A stretch of 64,000 nt of DNA, taken from NCBI GenBank assembly GCA_900548905.1, contig URMK01000005.1:124001-188000 (forward strand), read 5' to 3'. The position numbers were made by a program, and so were the translations under genes. The notes below the pieces were generated by a model. The model made no database searches. It was not told the DNA's origin and saw nothing but the letters and a program-made list of their open reading frames with translations. The stretch comes from an uncultured Lachnospiraceae bacterium. GTDB lineage: Bacteria; Bacillota; Clostridia; Lachnospirales; Lachnospiraceae. Below are positions 48,769-58,066 of the stretch, piece by piece (the first letter of the stretch is position 1; every line of letters starts with the position of its first letter).

Positions 48769-49443
48769 ATGAGCGGCAGAATCCTGCTTGCGGATGATGA
48801 AAAAGGACTTGTGTCAATGATGGCAGCTTATTTTGAACTGTGCGGTTATCAGGTTCTGACAGCCTGCAGCGGCGCGGAAGCGCTGGAAAAGGCCGCCCGC
48901 CTCCCGGATCTTATCCTGCTTGACATCAATATGCCGGATGTGGACGGCTTTACGGTCTGCCGGCGTATCCGGGAGCATGTTTCCTGCCCTATTCTTTTTC
49001 TCACCGCCCGTATGGAAACCGGGGATAAAATCGAAGGATTCCGCGCAGGTGCGGACGATTATATTGTAAAACCTTTTGATCTGGAAGAACTGGGTGCGAG
49101 GGTTGCGGCCCACCTGCGCAGGGAACACCGGACAAAAAAGCAGAATGTCCTGCGTTTTTTTGGGGAATTGTCCATCGATTATTCCGGACACCGGCTCCAA
49201 ATCGGGGAAACGCACATCCCCTTATCCAGAACAGAATTTGCAATCGTCGAACTTCTCTCCGTTAATGCGGGACAGATCTTTGATCGGGAACGGATATATG
49301 AAACCGTCTGGGGGCTGGAAGGCGACGGCAGCAGCGATACGGTTATGGAACACGTCCGCAAAATCCGCTCAAAGCTCTCCGTCTATACAGACCATGCTTA
49401 CATCGAAACCGTTTGGGGGATAGGCTATAAATGGAATGGATAA
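48769..49443 (+). CDS. OmpR-family response regulator
   Basis: A 224-residue regulator: receiver with acidic ADDEKG, phospho-acceptor in LILLDINMPD, Thr in LFLTAR and Lys in VKPFDLEE; then a winged-helix (PLSRTEFAIVELLSVNAGQIF, DTVMEHVRKIRSKL, ETVWGIGYKW). Of two in-frame ATGs I use the second, nine bases after AAAGGAGG. The sensor kinase starts inside its last codons. It should bind the TTGAG direct repeats upstream of itself and of the ABC genes. Confidence 0.95.
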   Translation: MSGRILLADDEKGLVSMMAAYFELCGYQVLTACSGAEALEKAARLPDLILLDINMPDVDGFTVCRRIREHVSCPILFLTARMETGDKIEGFRAGADDYIVKPFDLEELGARVAAHLRREHRTKKQNVLRFFGELSIDYSGHRLQIGETHIPLSRTEFAIVELLSVNAGQIFDRERIYETVWGLEGDGSSDTVMEHVRKIRSKLSVYTDHAYIETVWGIGYKWNG

Positions 49444-50591
49444 GAAATAAGAACCTGAAACAGTCATTTTTCATCATAACTGCTCTCTTTCTCAGCGTTG
49501 GCCTTCTGTTAGCCGCACTTTCCTTCTACCTGTGCCTGGAACAGGGAAGCCGCTTTTCTGATGCCCCGGGAGTTATCATTTCCCTTCAGGATGACAGCCG
49601 TTTTATCACCTCCCCTTCCCCGGAGGAAACCAATGGCACCTTTAACCGAAACGCCGCACGTATCCTCGCCTTTCTGCAACTCGGACTGCCTGTATTCTGG
49701 GTTATACTCTCTCTGCTCCTTGCCGATGTCCTGTTTTACAACCTGAAAATCAGACGTCCTCTCGCGCTTCTGCGGGAAGGAGCGGCGCGCATTTCCCGGC
49801 AGGATCTGGATTTCACCCTGGAACCGCTCTCCCGGGATGAACTGGGACAGCTCTGCACATCCTTCGAAACCATGCGCAGCGAACTGAAAAACAGCCATCT
49901 AAAGCTGTGGAGGCAAATGGAGGAACGCAAAAGGCTGAATGCCGCCTTTGCCCATGATTTGAAAAATCCGGTCACCGTCCTGAAAGGATCCGCCCTGCTT
50001 CTTCAAAAAGGAATAGAGCAATCTCCCCCTAATCCGGTCCTTCAAAAGGATTCCCTCGCCCTGATCCTGCAATATACCGGACGGCTGGAAGCCTATATAG
50101 AGGCCATGAGCCATGCCCGGAACATGGAGGCCCTGGAATGTCATCCGGTCCCCTGCAGCAGCCTTGCACTGTATTACGGACTTAAAAAAAGCCTTCCTCT
50201 GCTGGCGGCGGATTCGGGCAGGAAGCTGGAAACCACCTTCTCCGGTACCGATCAGGAAATAAGCATCGACAGGCAGTTTTTTCTGAATACCGCCGAAAAC
50301 CTTGTCTGCAATGCTCACCGTTACGCAAAATCACAGGTTTCTGTTGAAATGTCCTGCACAGGGGAAGCTCTGCTTCTCACCGTAACGGACGATGGTCCCG
50401 GCTATCCAGCTCTTCTTCTGCAAAAAGGGCCTGCTTTCTTTCGCCGGGAGGATACGTCCGGCGGCGATCATCTGGGGATGGGACTTGCCACCTGCAGGCT
50501 TTTGTGTGAAAAACACGGAGGCAGCTTAACGCTGGCAAATCGGGAAACGGGGGCGCAGGCGAAAGCGGTTTTTAAAAACCGTAAAAGTTGA
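49431..50591 (+). CDS. Sensor histidine kinase
   Basis: A 386-residue membrane kinase: first helix about 12-32, a short 45-residue extracellular part (SRFSDAPGVIIS, PSPEETNG), second helix about 78-100, HAMP linker, HisKA with AFAHDLKNPVTVLKG, and a HATPase domain (NLVCNAHRYA, DDGPGYP, GMGLATCRLLCEKHGG). The extracellular part is too small for a usual ligand domain, as in sensors that rely on a partner transporter. It overlaps the regulator by 13 bases and is followed by an ABC exporter, fitting a BceRS/BceAB-like scheme. Confidence 0.93.
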   Translation: MEWIRNKNLKQSFFIITALFLSVGLLLAALSFYLCLEQGSRFSDAPGVIISLQDDSRFITSPSPEETNGTFNRNAARILAFLQLGLPVFWVILSLLLADVLFYNLKIRRPLALLREGAARISRQDLDFTLEPLSRDELGQLCTSFETMRSELKNSHLKLWRQMEERKRLNAAFAHDLKNPVTVLKGSALLLQKGIEQSPPNPVLQKDSLALILQYTGRLEAYIEAMSHARNMEALECHPVPCSSLALYYGLKKSLPLLAADSGRKLETTFSGTDQEISIDRQFFLNTAENLVCNAHRYAKSQVSVEMSCTGEALLLTVTDDGPGYPALLLQKGPAFFRREDTSGGDHLGMGLATCRLLCEKHGGSLTLANRETGAQAKAVFKNRKS

Positions 50592-50605
50592 GTGTTTCTT
50601 GAGAA
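50587..50605 (+). promoter_or_regulatory. TTGAG direct repeat before the ABC genes
   Basis: GTTGAG (50587) and CTTGAGAA (50598), again 11 bases apart, overlapping the kinase stop codon; TATACT follows downstream. Confidence 0.6.
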
Positions 50606-50650
50606 TTGTCATATATACTCTCTTTATCAATAGGATAAGGAGAGTTTTTT

Positions 50651-51325
50651 ATGGATATTGAGGTAAAAGAGATATCAAAAATATATGGTACGGGGGAGAA
50701 CCGGGTCACTGCCCTCCAACCAGCCAGCATGACCGTACGGGAAGGGGATTTTCTCTCCATCATGGGGCCGTCGGGAAGCGGGAAAAGCACACTGCTTCAT
50801 ATCATAAGCGGCCTGGATGTTCCCACAGCCGGTACGGTAACCTATGGCGGCACGGACATCCACCGGGGAACAGACAAGGAGCTATCCGCCTTCCGCCGTC
50901 GGAAAATCGGCTTTATTTTCCAGCAGTTCCATCTGCTTCCCGTCCTGACCGCCCGGGAAAATATCCTCATGCCCCTTCTGCTGGACAAGGTCCGTCCGGA
51001 CGAAACACAGCTCATGCGGATTGCCGGTTTTCTGGGACTTGAGGACCGTCTGTCCCATCTCCCCCACGAACTTTCCGGAGGCCAGCAGCAGCGTGTGGCT
51101 GTGGCCCGTGCTTTGATAGCAGGCCCGGACATCCTGTTCGCAGATGAACCCACCGGAAACCTGGACAGCAAAAGCGGCGGTGAAGTTATGGAAATGCTCT
51201 GTTCGCTCCGGAAAAGTCTGGGCAAAACCCTTATTCTCATCACCCACGACAAACAACTGGCGGAAATGGCGGAACGCCGCTTTACCATTGTGGACGGTGT
51301 ACTCAGGGAGGTGACGGAAGCATGA
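50651..51325 (+). CDS. ABC transporter ATPase (MacB/LolD/BceA type)
   Basis: A 224-residue ATPase with Walker A GPSGSGKST (about 38-46), Q-loop FQQFHLLP, signature LSGGQQQRVA, Walker B ILFADEPTGNLD and switch ITHD. It matches the ATPases that work with FtsX-like permeases, as in BceA and MacB. AAGGAG precedes it, and the permease overlaps by four bases. The upstream repeats suggest control by the two-component system. Confidence 0.94.
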   Translation: MDIEVKEISKIYGTGENRVTALQPASMTVREGDFLSIMGPSGSGKSTLLHIISGLDVPTAGTVTYGGTDIHRGTDKELSAFRRRKIGFIFQQFHLLPVLTARENILMPLLLDKVRPDETQLMRIAGFLGLEDRLSHLPHELSGGQQQRVAVARALIAGPDILFADEPTGNLDSKSGGEVMEMLCSLRKSLGKTLILITHDKQLAEMAERRFTIVDGVLREVTEA

Positions 51326-53802
51326 AATCCTATCTGTCTCTCGCCTGGAAGCAGCTTAGGGCTGAAAAAATGACATCCCTTCTGATTCTATGCGCCCTCC
51401 TCCTTTCCACAATTGCCACCACCGCCGCAGGGGCTTCTGTGGGAATCCTGCAGTCCCTGCGGATCCGGCAGGCGGCCGGACTCCATGGAAACCGCTATGC
51501 CACCTTCCATCAGCTGACGGAAACACAGATGCTGCAGCTGTCCGGGGACGCCCTTTTAACAGATGTGGGAATTCTGATCCAAATCGGGAACTGCAGGCTG
51601 GGCAACAGCAGTCTTACTCTTTTTTTACGGGAATATTGCGGGAATTCCCTGGACGCATATCCTTCTATCGGCAGCATCAGGGAGGGGCATCTGCCTTCCG
51701 GCGCAGGGGAAATCGCCCTCTCCGAAGATGCGCTGCGCTACCTTGCCCCGGGAGCCGGCGTGGGGGATATCCTTACACTCACCCTTTCCGTGAGTCTGAA
51801 AACAGATGATCAGCCTCCCTTTGAATATACCTTTCCCTTTACCATCACCGGCATACTGGAAAACGATTATCTCGGCTATGCTTCCGGCACCATGACCGCC
51901 GTGGCCGGCCGCGGAACGGCGGCGGCCCTACTGCCGGAACGCTATCTGCTGTATTCCGCCGACTTTAAAACCAAAACCACCGGGGACTTCCAGGCCATTA
52001 TCGACAGCCTGGCCGAACAGCTGACTCTGGATAAAGAAAATATCCAGTACAACTGGGTTCTGCTTGACGCTATGGGGCTGGACTATGCGGAAAAGGGAGA
52101 AGCCGATGCAGGAAACGGCTTTCCCTTTATGGCCGCAGCCTGTATTCTGGTGGGCAGCCTTGTTCTTTTAGCCTCCGGGCTTGTGATCTATAATATCCTG
52201 AAGGTTTCTGTTGCCAGAAAAATCCGGGAGTACGGCACTCTCCGGGCCATTGGCGGTGAACGCAGACAGCTATACAGGCTGGTAACCCTGCAGCTTCTCC
52301 TTCTGTTTGTTATCGCCCTTCCCCCGGGTTCCCTTCTGGGTATCTTATCCGCCAAAGGAATCCTTCTTGCGGCAACAGGTCTGCTGAATCCCGATCTGTT
52401 TCTGGCCGGCAGCACACAGGAACTGCATACGGCGATCACGGGAAGCCGGGCAGGGGCACTGCTTCCCGTCCTTGCAGGCATTGGAATCACTTTGTTCTTT
52501 TCTCTCATCGCCGCGTTTCCGGCCGCACGTTATGCTTCCCGGGTGTCTCCGGTGGAAGCCATGTCCGGCCATGCCGCCACCATGAAAAGGACACACAGGA
52601 AAACCGGTAAAATACGCTGCTTTGAAGCTTTTTACGCCCGTCTGAATATGTCCCGCAGCCGGGGGCGCACCGCGATCACAATCCTTTCTATCGTGATGAG
52701 CATTACCGTTTACGTCGCGCTGCAAAGCTTCAGCGGGCTGTTGGATACAAGCCGCGCCGTGCAGGAAATGCACCTGGGAGACTACGCGGTTACGAGTGAA
52801 ACGGCGGGCATCCGGCCTGCAGCCGTAAAAGAACTGGAGGACAGGGAGGAGGTGGCGGCCTTATATACCACAAAGCTATCCGTCTATACCTGGGATGCCG
52901 GCGGGCGCTTTCCTCTGAGCCTGGATTTTACCCCCAAATCCTGGGAAGCCTTCCAAATCGCAGGAATTGACGGCGGCCGCCTGGAAAGCTATCTGCCCGG
53001 CCTTTCGGCGCAGACGAAGGAAGCCCTGAGAAACGGCACGGCCTGCCTTGTAAAAAACCCGATTCCTTTTTCCTTTGACGGGCAGGAAACGGCATTCACC
53101 CAATTGAAAGCGGGCGATACGCTTACCGTCAATGGTACGCCCCTGCAGGTGGCAGGTATCGTCAGCACGCCTGTCACAATCAATAACGCAGGATATATAA
53201 ACGGCATCCAGATCCTTGTTTCTGATTCCCTATATGACACCCTTACCGGAAAAGATTCCTATTCTGAGATCTATCCGGTATTGTATGGGGAAGAAAAGGC
53301 GGATACCTTTGAGAAATGGCTGCAGGAATGGTGTGACAGTAATCCGGGAAGCCATTGGTTGTCCTACCGCCAATCGGATGCGCAGCTGGCGGAAAGCTTT
53401 GAGCAGATTACCCTTCTTAGCTGGGGGCTGATTTTGTTCATCGGCCTGATCGGCCTGCTTAATATCATAAATACCGTCTACACCAGTATCCATACCCGCG
53501 TGAATGAAATCGGCATACAGCGGGCGATCGGAATGAGTGCCGGAAGCCTTTACCGGACCTTTCTCTGGGAAGGGGCATATTACGGCCTGATCGCCTCCGG
53601 CATTGGGGCGGTTACCGGATGGCTGTGTACCTTCTTTGTGAACGCCGCAGCGGCGGAAGCCTGGCAGCTTCCCCCCTTTCCCCTCATTCCCGTGCTTCAG
53701 GCATCCCTGATTTCCGTCCTTGCCTGCCTGCTTTCCACCGCTTTCCCGCTGCGTTCCCTTACCAAAACGAATATTGTAAGCACTATTCGATCCATAGAAT
53801 GA
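51322..53802 (+). CDS. FtsX-domain ABC permease
   Basis: An 826-residue permease with two FtsX-like cores and several long extracellular loops. Helices cluster near 20-40, 265-290, 320-345, 380-400, 445-465, 700-720 and 770-825. Unlike BceB (about 650 residues with one big loop) it has two similar halves, closer to ABC3/MacB-type exporters with a duplicated unit. Loops hold beta-rich sequences but no enzyme motif. Starts inside the ATPase stop (ATGA). Probably moves antimicrobial peptides or lipoprotein-like cargo; substrate unproven. Confidence 0.9.
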   Translation: MKSYLSLAWKQLRAEKMTSLLILCALLLSTIATTAAGASVGILQSLRIRQAAGLHGNRYATFHQLTETQMLQLSGDALLTDVGILIQIGNCRLGNSSLTLFLREYCGNSLDAYPSIGSIREGHLPSGAGEIALSEDALRYLAPGAGVGDILTLTLSVSLKTDDQPPFEYTFPFTITGILENDYLGYASGTMTAVAGRGTAAALLPERYLLYSADFKTKTTGDFQAIIDSLAEQLTLDKENIQYNWVLLDAMGLDYAEKGEADAGNGFPFMAAACILVGSLVLLASGLVIYNILKVSVARKIREYGTLRAIGGERRQLYRLVTLQLLLLFVIALPPGSLLGILSAKGILLAATGLLNPDLFLAGSTQELHTAITGSRAGALLPVLAGIGITLFFSLIAAFPAARYASRVSPVEAMSGHAATMKRTHRKTGKIRCFEAFYARLNMSRSRGRTAITILSIVMSITVYVALQSFSGLLDTSRAVQEMHLGDYAVTSETAGIRPAAVKELEDREEVAALYTTKLSVYTWDAGGRFPLSLDFTPKSWEAFQIAGIDGGRLESYLPGLSAQTKEALRNGTACLVKNPIPFSFDGQETAFTQLKAGDTLTVNGTPLQVAGIVSTPVTINNAGYINGIQILVSDSLYDTLTGKDSYSEIYPVLYGEEKADTFEKWLQEWCDSNPGSHWLSYRQSDAQLAESFEQITLLSWGLILFIGLIGLLNIINTVYTSIHTRVNEIGIQRAIGMSAGSLYRTFLWEGAYYGLIASGIGAVTGWLCTFFVNAAAAEAWQLPPFPLIPVLQASLISVLACLLSTAFPLRSLTKTNIVSTIRSIE

Positions 53803-53847
53803 GATACAGACAGAACCGCCCGGCAGGCCCGTTCCCGCAGCGGAACA

Positions 53848-55590
53848 TTATTTGGCCGCCCAGCTGTCTGCCGTTTTCGCATCCGCCACGCATGGAACGG
53901 ACGGCAGGATATCCGTCCCCGCCCGTTCCATGACGGCCTTCAGGCAACGGGCAGCGTTTGCCCCCTCCTGCGCAGGTACCTCCAGCAGGATTTCATCATG
54001 TACAATCCCCACCAGCTTCCAGTCCTTTTCCCTTATTTCATGATACAGAAGCCCCAGCGCGCGTTTCAGGATATCGGCGGCCGTCCCCTGAACCGGCGTA
54101 TTGGCCAGTTCCGATACGCCGGAACGGGGCGTGAAAAGAAATTTCCGTCCCGTCATAGTCCGGCCTTCCGTAAAATGGCCGGCCTTCAAATCGTGATGCC
54201 ACCAGCTTATTCCCGCATAAGCCCTGAAAAAAGCGTCCCTGAATTTTACCGCCTCTTCCATTGTCATGTCCACGCCGTAGGATTGTGCCGCATACTGCTG
54301 CAGCCCTGCGGCGCCCATTCCGAAAATCAGGCCGAAATTCACCGCTTTTGCCGCCTGCCGCTGGGCAGCTGTCACCTTTTCCGGCAAAGTATCGGAAACA
54401 AGGGATGCGGTGAGCCGGTGTAGATCCTCTCCTTTTGTATATGCGCTTTTCATCCGCACATCCCCTGAAATCTGGGCGGCCACCCGCAGTTCGATCTGGG
54501 AATAGTCGGCAAGGACAAGGGTACGCCCCTCCGGCGCCCGGAAGCAGCTGCGGAAACGGGTTTCCCTGGGGATCTGCTGGATATTCGGCCCCCAGCAGCA
54601 CATTCTTCCGCTGTAAGCGCCGATCTGGCCATATTTGGGATGAAGCCTGCCTGTAACCGGATGAATCTGCGCCGGCAGGGGATGCAGGAAACCGGAAAGC
54701 AGCTTGGCGTATTTTCTGTAATCGGTCAGTGCCTTCACCAACGGATGATTATGATAAGGAGCCAGGCTGTAACGCGAAGTGGAGGATACCTGGATGCCGT
54801 TCTTTTTCAGGAGCTTAAGGACATAGGCATTGCTGTCAAAATTCACATCCAGGGCTTCCTCCCCGCCCCAGAGCGTCAGCTGGTAGGAAGGCTCTCCGCT
54901 GTAAGCATAAAGCGCCTGCAAAGCTTTCTCATATTGGCTCTGTATATCCGTACATAAACGTTCCCATTGCTTCAAATCCAAGGAAATCCCGTCATACTCC
55001 GCCCTCGCCAGAGCCGGCGCACAGGCAAATTCGATATCGGCAATCCGTTCCAGGCGATTCTCTCTAAGCCGGTCAGAAAGACAATCCCAAAGCTGCAGTA
55101 AAATACGGGAATCCAATGCGGCATAGGCCAGCTGCGAATCGGACAGCGCCCCGCTCCAATCCCCCGTCTGTTCCGTTTTATCCAGAGAAACGCCCAGATA
55201 ATGGGAAGCCACCGATGAAAGGCTCACCTTACGGGGCCCTCCGCAGGGTCTCAGCAGATCCGCTGCCAGCATGGTATCCCGGATATTTTCCGGCAGGATC
55301 CCTTCCCCGCGCAGAAACTGGAGATCGAATTTGGCGTTATGGAATATCTTTGCTGAATCCCCCTCCAGCACCTCTTTCAGGAATGCCCTTCCCCTGGAAT
55401 CCTCCAAAAAAGGGACACAGTCAATTAAGAGCACCGGCATCCCCGCCGCCCCAATCTGCACCAGCCGCAGCTGATCCCGATGTGCATCCAGCCCTGTGGT
55501 TTCTGTATCCACAGCCAGCAATCCGGCGGCTTTCAGCCTGTCCAGATACGGCATCCCTTCTTCCGGCGATCGAACCACTGTAAATTCCAT
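53848..55590 (-). CDS. Pol I-like DNA polymerase with 3'-5' exonuclease, no 5' nuclease
   Basis: A 580-residue polymerase. The first 190 residues form a DEDDy exonuclease (Exo I DTETTG at 28-33, Exo II NAKFD, Exo III YAALDS), and the rest an A-family polymerase with motif A DYSQIELR, the O-helix RQAAKAVNFGLIFGM and motif C VHDEI. The 5' flap nuclease of Pol I is absent. The O-helix Phe replaces the Tyr (E. coli Y766) that aids accuracy. Start set by AAAGGGGAAGC. It is a stand-alone gene; no phage genes adjoin. Role, repair or translesion, unknown. Confidence 0.9.
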   Translation of the reverse strand: MEFTVVRSPEEGMPYLDRLKAAGLLAVDTETTGLDAHRDQLRLVQIGAAGMPVLLIDCVPFLEDSRGRAFLKEVLEGDSAKIFHNAKFDLQFLRGEGILPENIRDTMLAADLLRPCGGPRKVSLSSVASHYLGVSLDKTEQTGDWSGALSDSQLAYAALDSRILLQLWDCLSDRLRENRLERIADIEFACAPALARAEYDGISLDLKQWERLCTDIQSQYEKALQALYAYSGEPSYQLTLWGGEEALDVNFDSNAYVLKLLKKNGIQVSSTSRYSLAPYHNHPLVKALTDYRKYAKLLSGFLHPLPAQIHPVTGRLHPKYGQIGAYSGRMCCWGPNIQQIPRETRFRSCFRAPEGRTLVLADYSQIELRVAAQISGDVRMKSAYTKGEDLHRLTASLVSDTLPEKVTAAQRQAAKAVNFGLIFGMGAAGLQQYAAQSYGVDMTMEEAVKFRDAFFRAYAGISWWHHDLKAGHFTEGRTMTGRKFLFTPRSGVSELANTPVQGTAADILKRALGLLYHEIREKDWKLVGIVHDEILLEVPAQEGANAARCLKAVMERAGTDILPSVPCVADAKTADSWAAK

Positions 55591-55832
55591 AGCTTCCCCT
55601 TTCCCGCTTTTCCTCCTCCCATTATACCAGCACTGTCCTATGCCGGCAACAGCTTTTGCAAACATACGTTCTTTTTATCTGCCCCCAAGAACGGACGGCA
55701 GGTGAAACACCAGCACAATTTACAATATAAACAGTTCTTTTTCCGTATTTAATCCCTGCCTCGCTTCGTATAATATAAGAAAGGCTGTTTATGCAATACG
55801 CGGAGCTTTCGCATTTCAAGGAGGGAATACCT

Positions 55833-57374
55833 ATGGAACATCTGTTTCAGGCTATCAACAATATTTTCGACTTCGTCATCCCGGTATCTGATTTTTTCTG
55901 GGATTTTCCCACGAACTTCAGCTGGTATGCATCCATTCCTGTTCTCGGCAATTTTTCCCTGGCGGTTATTCTTCTTATCGGTTCAGGTATTTACTTCACT
56001 CTGAAAACGGGTTTTATCCAGGTAACCCATTTCGGCAGGGGGATACGGATTCTGGCTCAGAAAAAAAAGGAAGAAATCGGTATTTCTTCTCTCGCTGCTT
56101 TTTTCCTGAGTTCTGCCATGCGCGTGGGGCCGGGAAATATCCTGGGAGTGACGGGAGCTATCGCCGTGGGAGGACCGGGGGCATTGTTCTGGATGTGGGT
56201 TTCCGCTTTCTTCGGCATGGCAACGGCTTATACGGAAGCTGTACTGGCACAGATTTTTAAAGAACGGAAAAAAGATGAATTTGTGGGCGGACTGCCCTTC
56301 TATGGTAAAGTACTGCTGGGCAATAAGCTCTGGGCCGGAATTGCCCTTTCCCTGATGTATATCATATATGCCATGTGCTGCCTGCCGGCCCAGGGCTTTA
56401 ACGTGGTCAGCTCCATCGGGCAGATGGCGGAAATCGCCACCGGCTCTTCCCTGGAGGGTACCTCCGTATTTTATTATGTGATATCGTTGCTGCTCATCGC
56501 AGTAACCGCCTATATTGCTTTCGGCGGCATCCGCAAGGTTACCAGGGTTACCGACAGACTGGTCCCTGTGATGGCTGTCGTATATGTTGCAGTGGTATTT
56601 GTATTGATCCTTCTTAACCTGCATTCCGTCCCCTATTTCTTCGGAGCCGTATTCAGCGGGGCCTTTACCCCTGAGGCCATATTCGGAGGCGTGTTCGGAA
56701 CGGTTCTCGTCCAGGGTGTGAAAAGAGGACTGATGTCCAATGAAGCGGGCCAGGGAACTATTACTATGGCGGCAGGCGCCGCCAGCACCGGCCATCCCTG
56801 TGAACAGGGCTGTGTACAATCCATCGGTGTCTTTCTGGATACCATGGTCATCTGTACACTCACCGGTTTCGTGGTAGTTATGGCACACATATGGACCGGA
56901 AGCGGGGCTGAAGCCTGGTTTGCCCTGGACAGACTCCCCAAATTCCTGGAATCCGCCAAGGTACTTACGCCGGGTACGGCTATGAACGCCATTGTCGCTT
57001 TCCTGCTCACCTTCTGCTTCTGCCTGTTCGCATTTACCTGCCTGGTGGGCATGATTTCCTTCAGCGAGATCGCTGCCAACCGGATCAGTACCCGGAAACG
57101 GGTGATTTACGCGGTCCGCATTATAGGTATTCTCATCACGGCTTTTGGCATTGCCTGTTCCCTTGCGGGTATCGAGCTGGGGAATCTGTGGGCTATCTCC
57201 GACCTTGGGAATATCCTTATCGTATTTGCCAATATCCCCCTGCTTTATCTGGGGGCAAAATGTGTATTCAAAGCCACGGCCCATTTTAAAAAGAATGACG
57301 GAAGTACTTTTGATTCCTCCGTCATCGGACGCAGCTGCCCTTATTGGGATCAAAAAGAGCATAACGGAAACTGA
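55833..57374 (+). CDS. Alanine/glycine:sodium symporter (AGCS)
   Basis: A 513-residue AGCS carrier with 10-11 helices: family start FSWYASIPVLGNFSLAVILLIGSGIYFTLKTGFIQ, then SSAMRVGPGNILGVTGAIAVGGPGALFWMW, and the EAGQGT-type SNEAGQGTITMAAGAAST motif; it imports alanine or glycine with sodium. AAGGAGGG lies seven bases before the chosen ATG. A TATAAT about 60 bases upstream suggests a promoter but the -35 is weak. It is monocistronic with a weak hairpin terminator. Confidence 0.92.
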   Translation: MEHLFQAINNIFDFVIPVSDFFWDFPTNFSWYASIPVLGNFSLAVILLIGSGIYFTLKTGFIQVTHFGRGIRILAQKKKEEIGISSLAAFFLSSAMRVGPGNILGVTGAIAVGGPGALFWMWVSAFFGMATAYTEAVLAQIFKERKKDEFVGGLPFYGKVLLGNKLWAGIALSLMYIIYAMCCLPAQGFNVVSSIGQMAEIATGSSLEGTSVFYYVISLLLIAVTAYIAFGGIRKVTRVTDRLVPVMAVVYVAVVFVLILLNLHSVPYFFGAVFSGAFTPEAIFGGVFGTVLVQGVKRGLMSNEAGQGTITMAAGAASTGHPCEQGCVQSIGVFLDTMVICTLTGFVVVMAHIWTGSGAEAWFALDRLPKFLESAKVLTPGTAMNAIVAFLLTFCFCLFAFTCLVGMISFSEIAANRISTRKRVIYAVRIIGILITAFGIACSLAGIELGNLWAISDLGNILIVFANIPLLYLGAKCVFKATAHFKKNDGSTFDSSVIGRSCPYWDQKEHNGN

Positions 57375-57401
57375 GTTCCAAATGAGTTTCGCATATACGT
57401 A

Positions 57402-57436
57402 AACCTCCGATGCCCTTTAAAAAGACAGCGGAGGTT
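57402..57436 (+). terminator. Hairpin after the AGCS gene
   Basis: AACCTCCG / CGGAGGTT arms then CCTTCTTTGCTTT; T tract weak. Confidence 0.5.
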
Positions 57437-57614
57437 CCTTCTTTGCTTTCCCGTTTGTCAACCTGCATACGGCCGTCTAAAGCCGGATTTAGATATTTAT
57501 TGTATGTATATTTTTATAAATAATATTCATAGTATATATAATTCACAAATAAATATTAATCGTATATTGCAAGATGACTTCCATATTTATAGTCTTTAAT
57601 GGGAGGGCAAAACT

Positions 57615-57953
57615 ATGGATACTATTACAAAATTAGTAGGAACAAGGATACGGGGCTTTCGAAAAGAACAGCGTTTAAGCCAGGAAGAACTGGCAGAGAA
57701 ATGCAGTCTGCATCCCACTTATATCGGCCAGCTGGAAAGAGGGGAAAAGAATCCCACCATTGAAAGCGTTATGAAAATTGCAAACGGGCTGGAAATTCCC
57801 ATCGACCAGCTTTTCATAAACATCCCCTGTTCCAACAGACAGGCGGTGGATTATATCCCGGACCGTATTATGTACCTGGTGGCCGAGCTGTCACCAAAGG
57901 AACAGCGGGTTATTTATGAACTCATTATACAGGCTCTGAAGCTGCGCAGTTAA
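57615..57953 (+). CDS. XRE-family regulator
   Basis: A 112-residue helix-turn-helix protein: KLVGTRIRGFRKEQRLSQEELAEKCSLHPTYIGQLERGEKNPTIESVMKIANGL in short form is a single XRE domain (about 8-65), followed by a 45-residue tail (PDRIMYLVAELSPKEQRVIYELIIQALKLR) that may mediate dimers. GGGAGGG lies seven bases upstream. The 150 bases before it are strongly AT-rich. It stands alone; target unknown. Confidence 0.85.
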   Translation: MDTITKLVGTRIRGFRKEQRLSQEELAEKCSLHPTYIGQLERGEKNPTIESVMKIANGLEIPIDQLFINIPCSNRQAVDYIPDRIMYLVAELSPKEQRVIYELIIQALKLRS

Positions 57954-57999
57954 AAACACCGGATAACCACACGCCGCGGACCATCCTTATATTTCAAAA

Positions 58000-58047
58000 A
58001 AGCCGCAGGAGAATTTCGCGCCACCCCACGCGAAATTCCTGCGGCTT
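58000..58047. terminator. Terminator of the sugar operon, shared with the XRE gene
   Basis: AAGCCGCAGG / CCTGCGGCTT with inner AATTTCGCG / CGCGAAATT; leftward exit TTTTTT. Confidence 0.85.
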
Positions 58048-58066
58048 CCTTATTCATATAACTTTA

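Noticed and set aside
55983..57362. 459-codon leftward frame opposite the alanine symporter
   Set aside because: Sequence is low complexity, His/Gly/Asp rich, without domain or ribosome site; it mirrors the GC-rich codons of the symporter.
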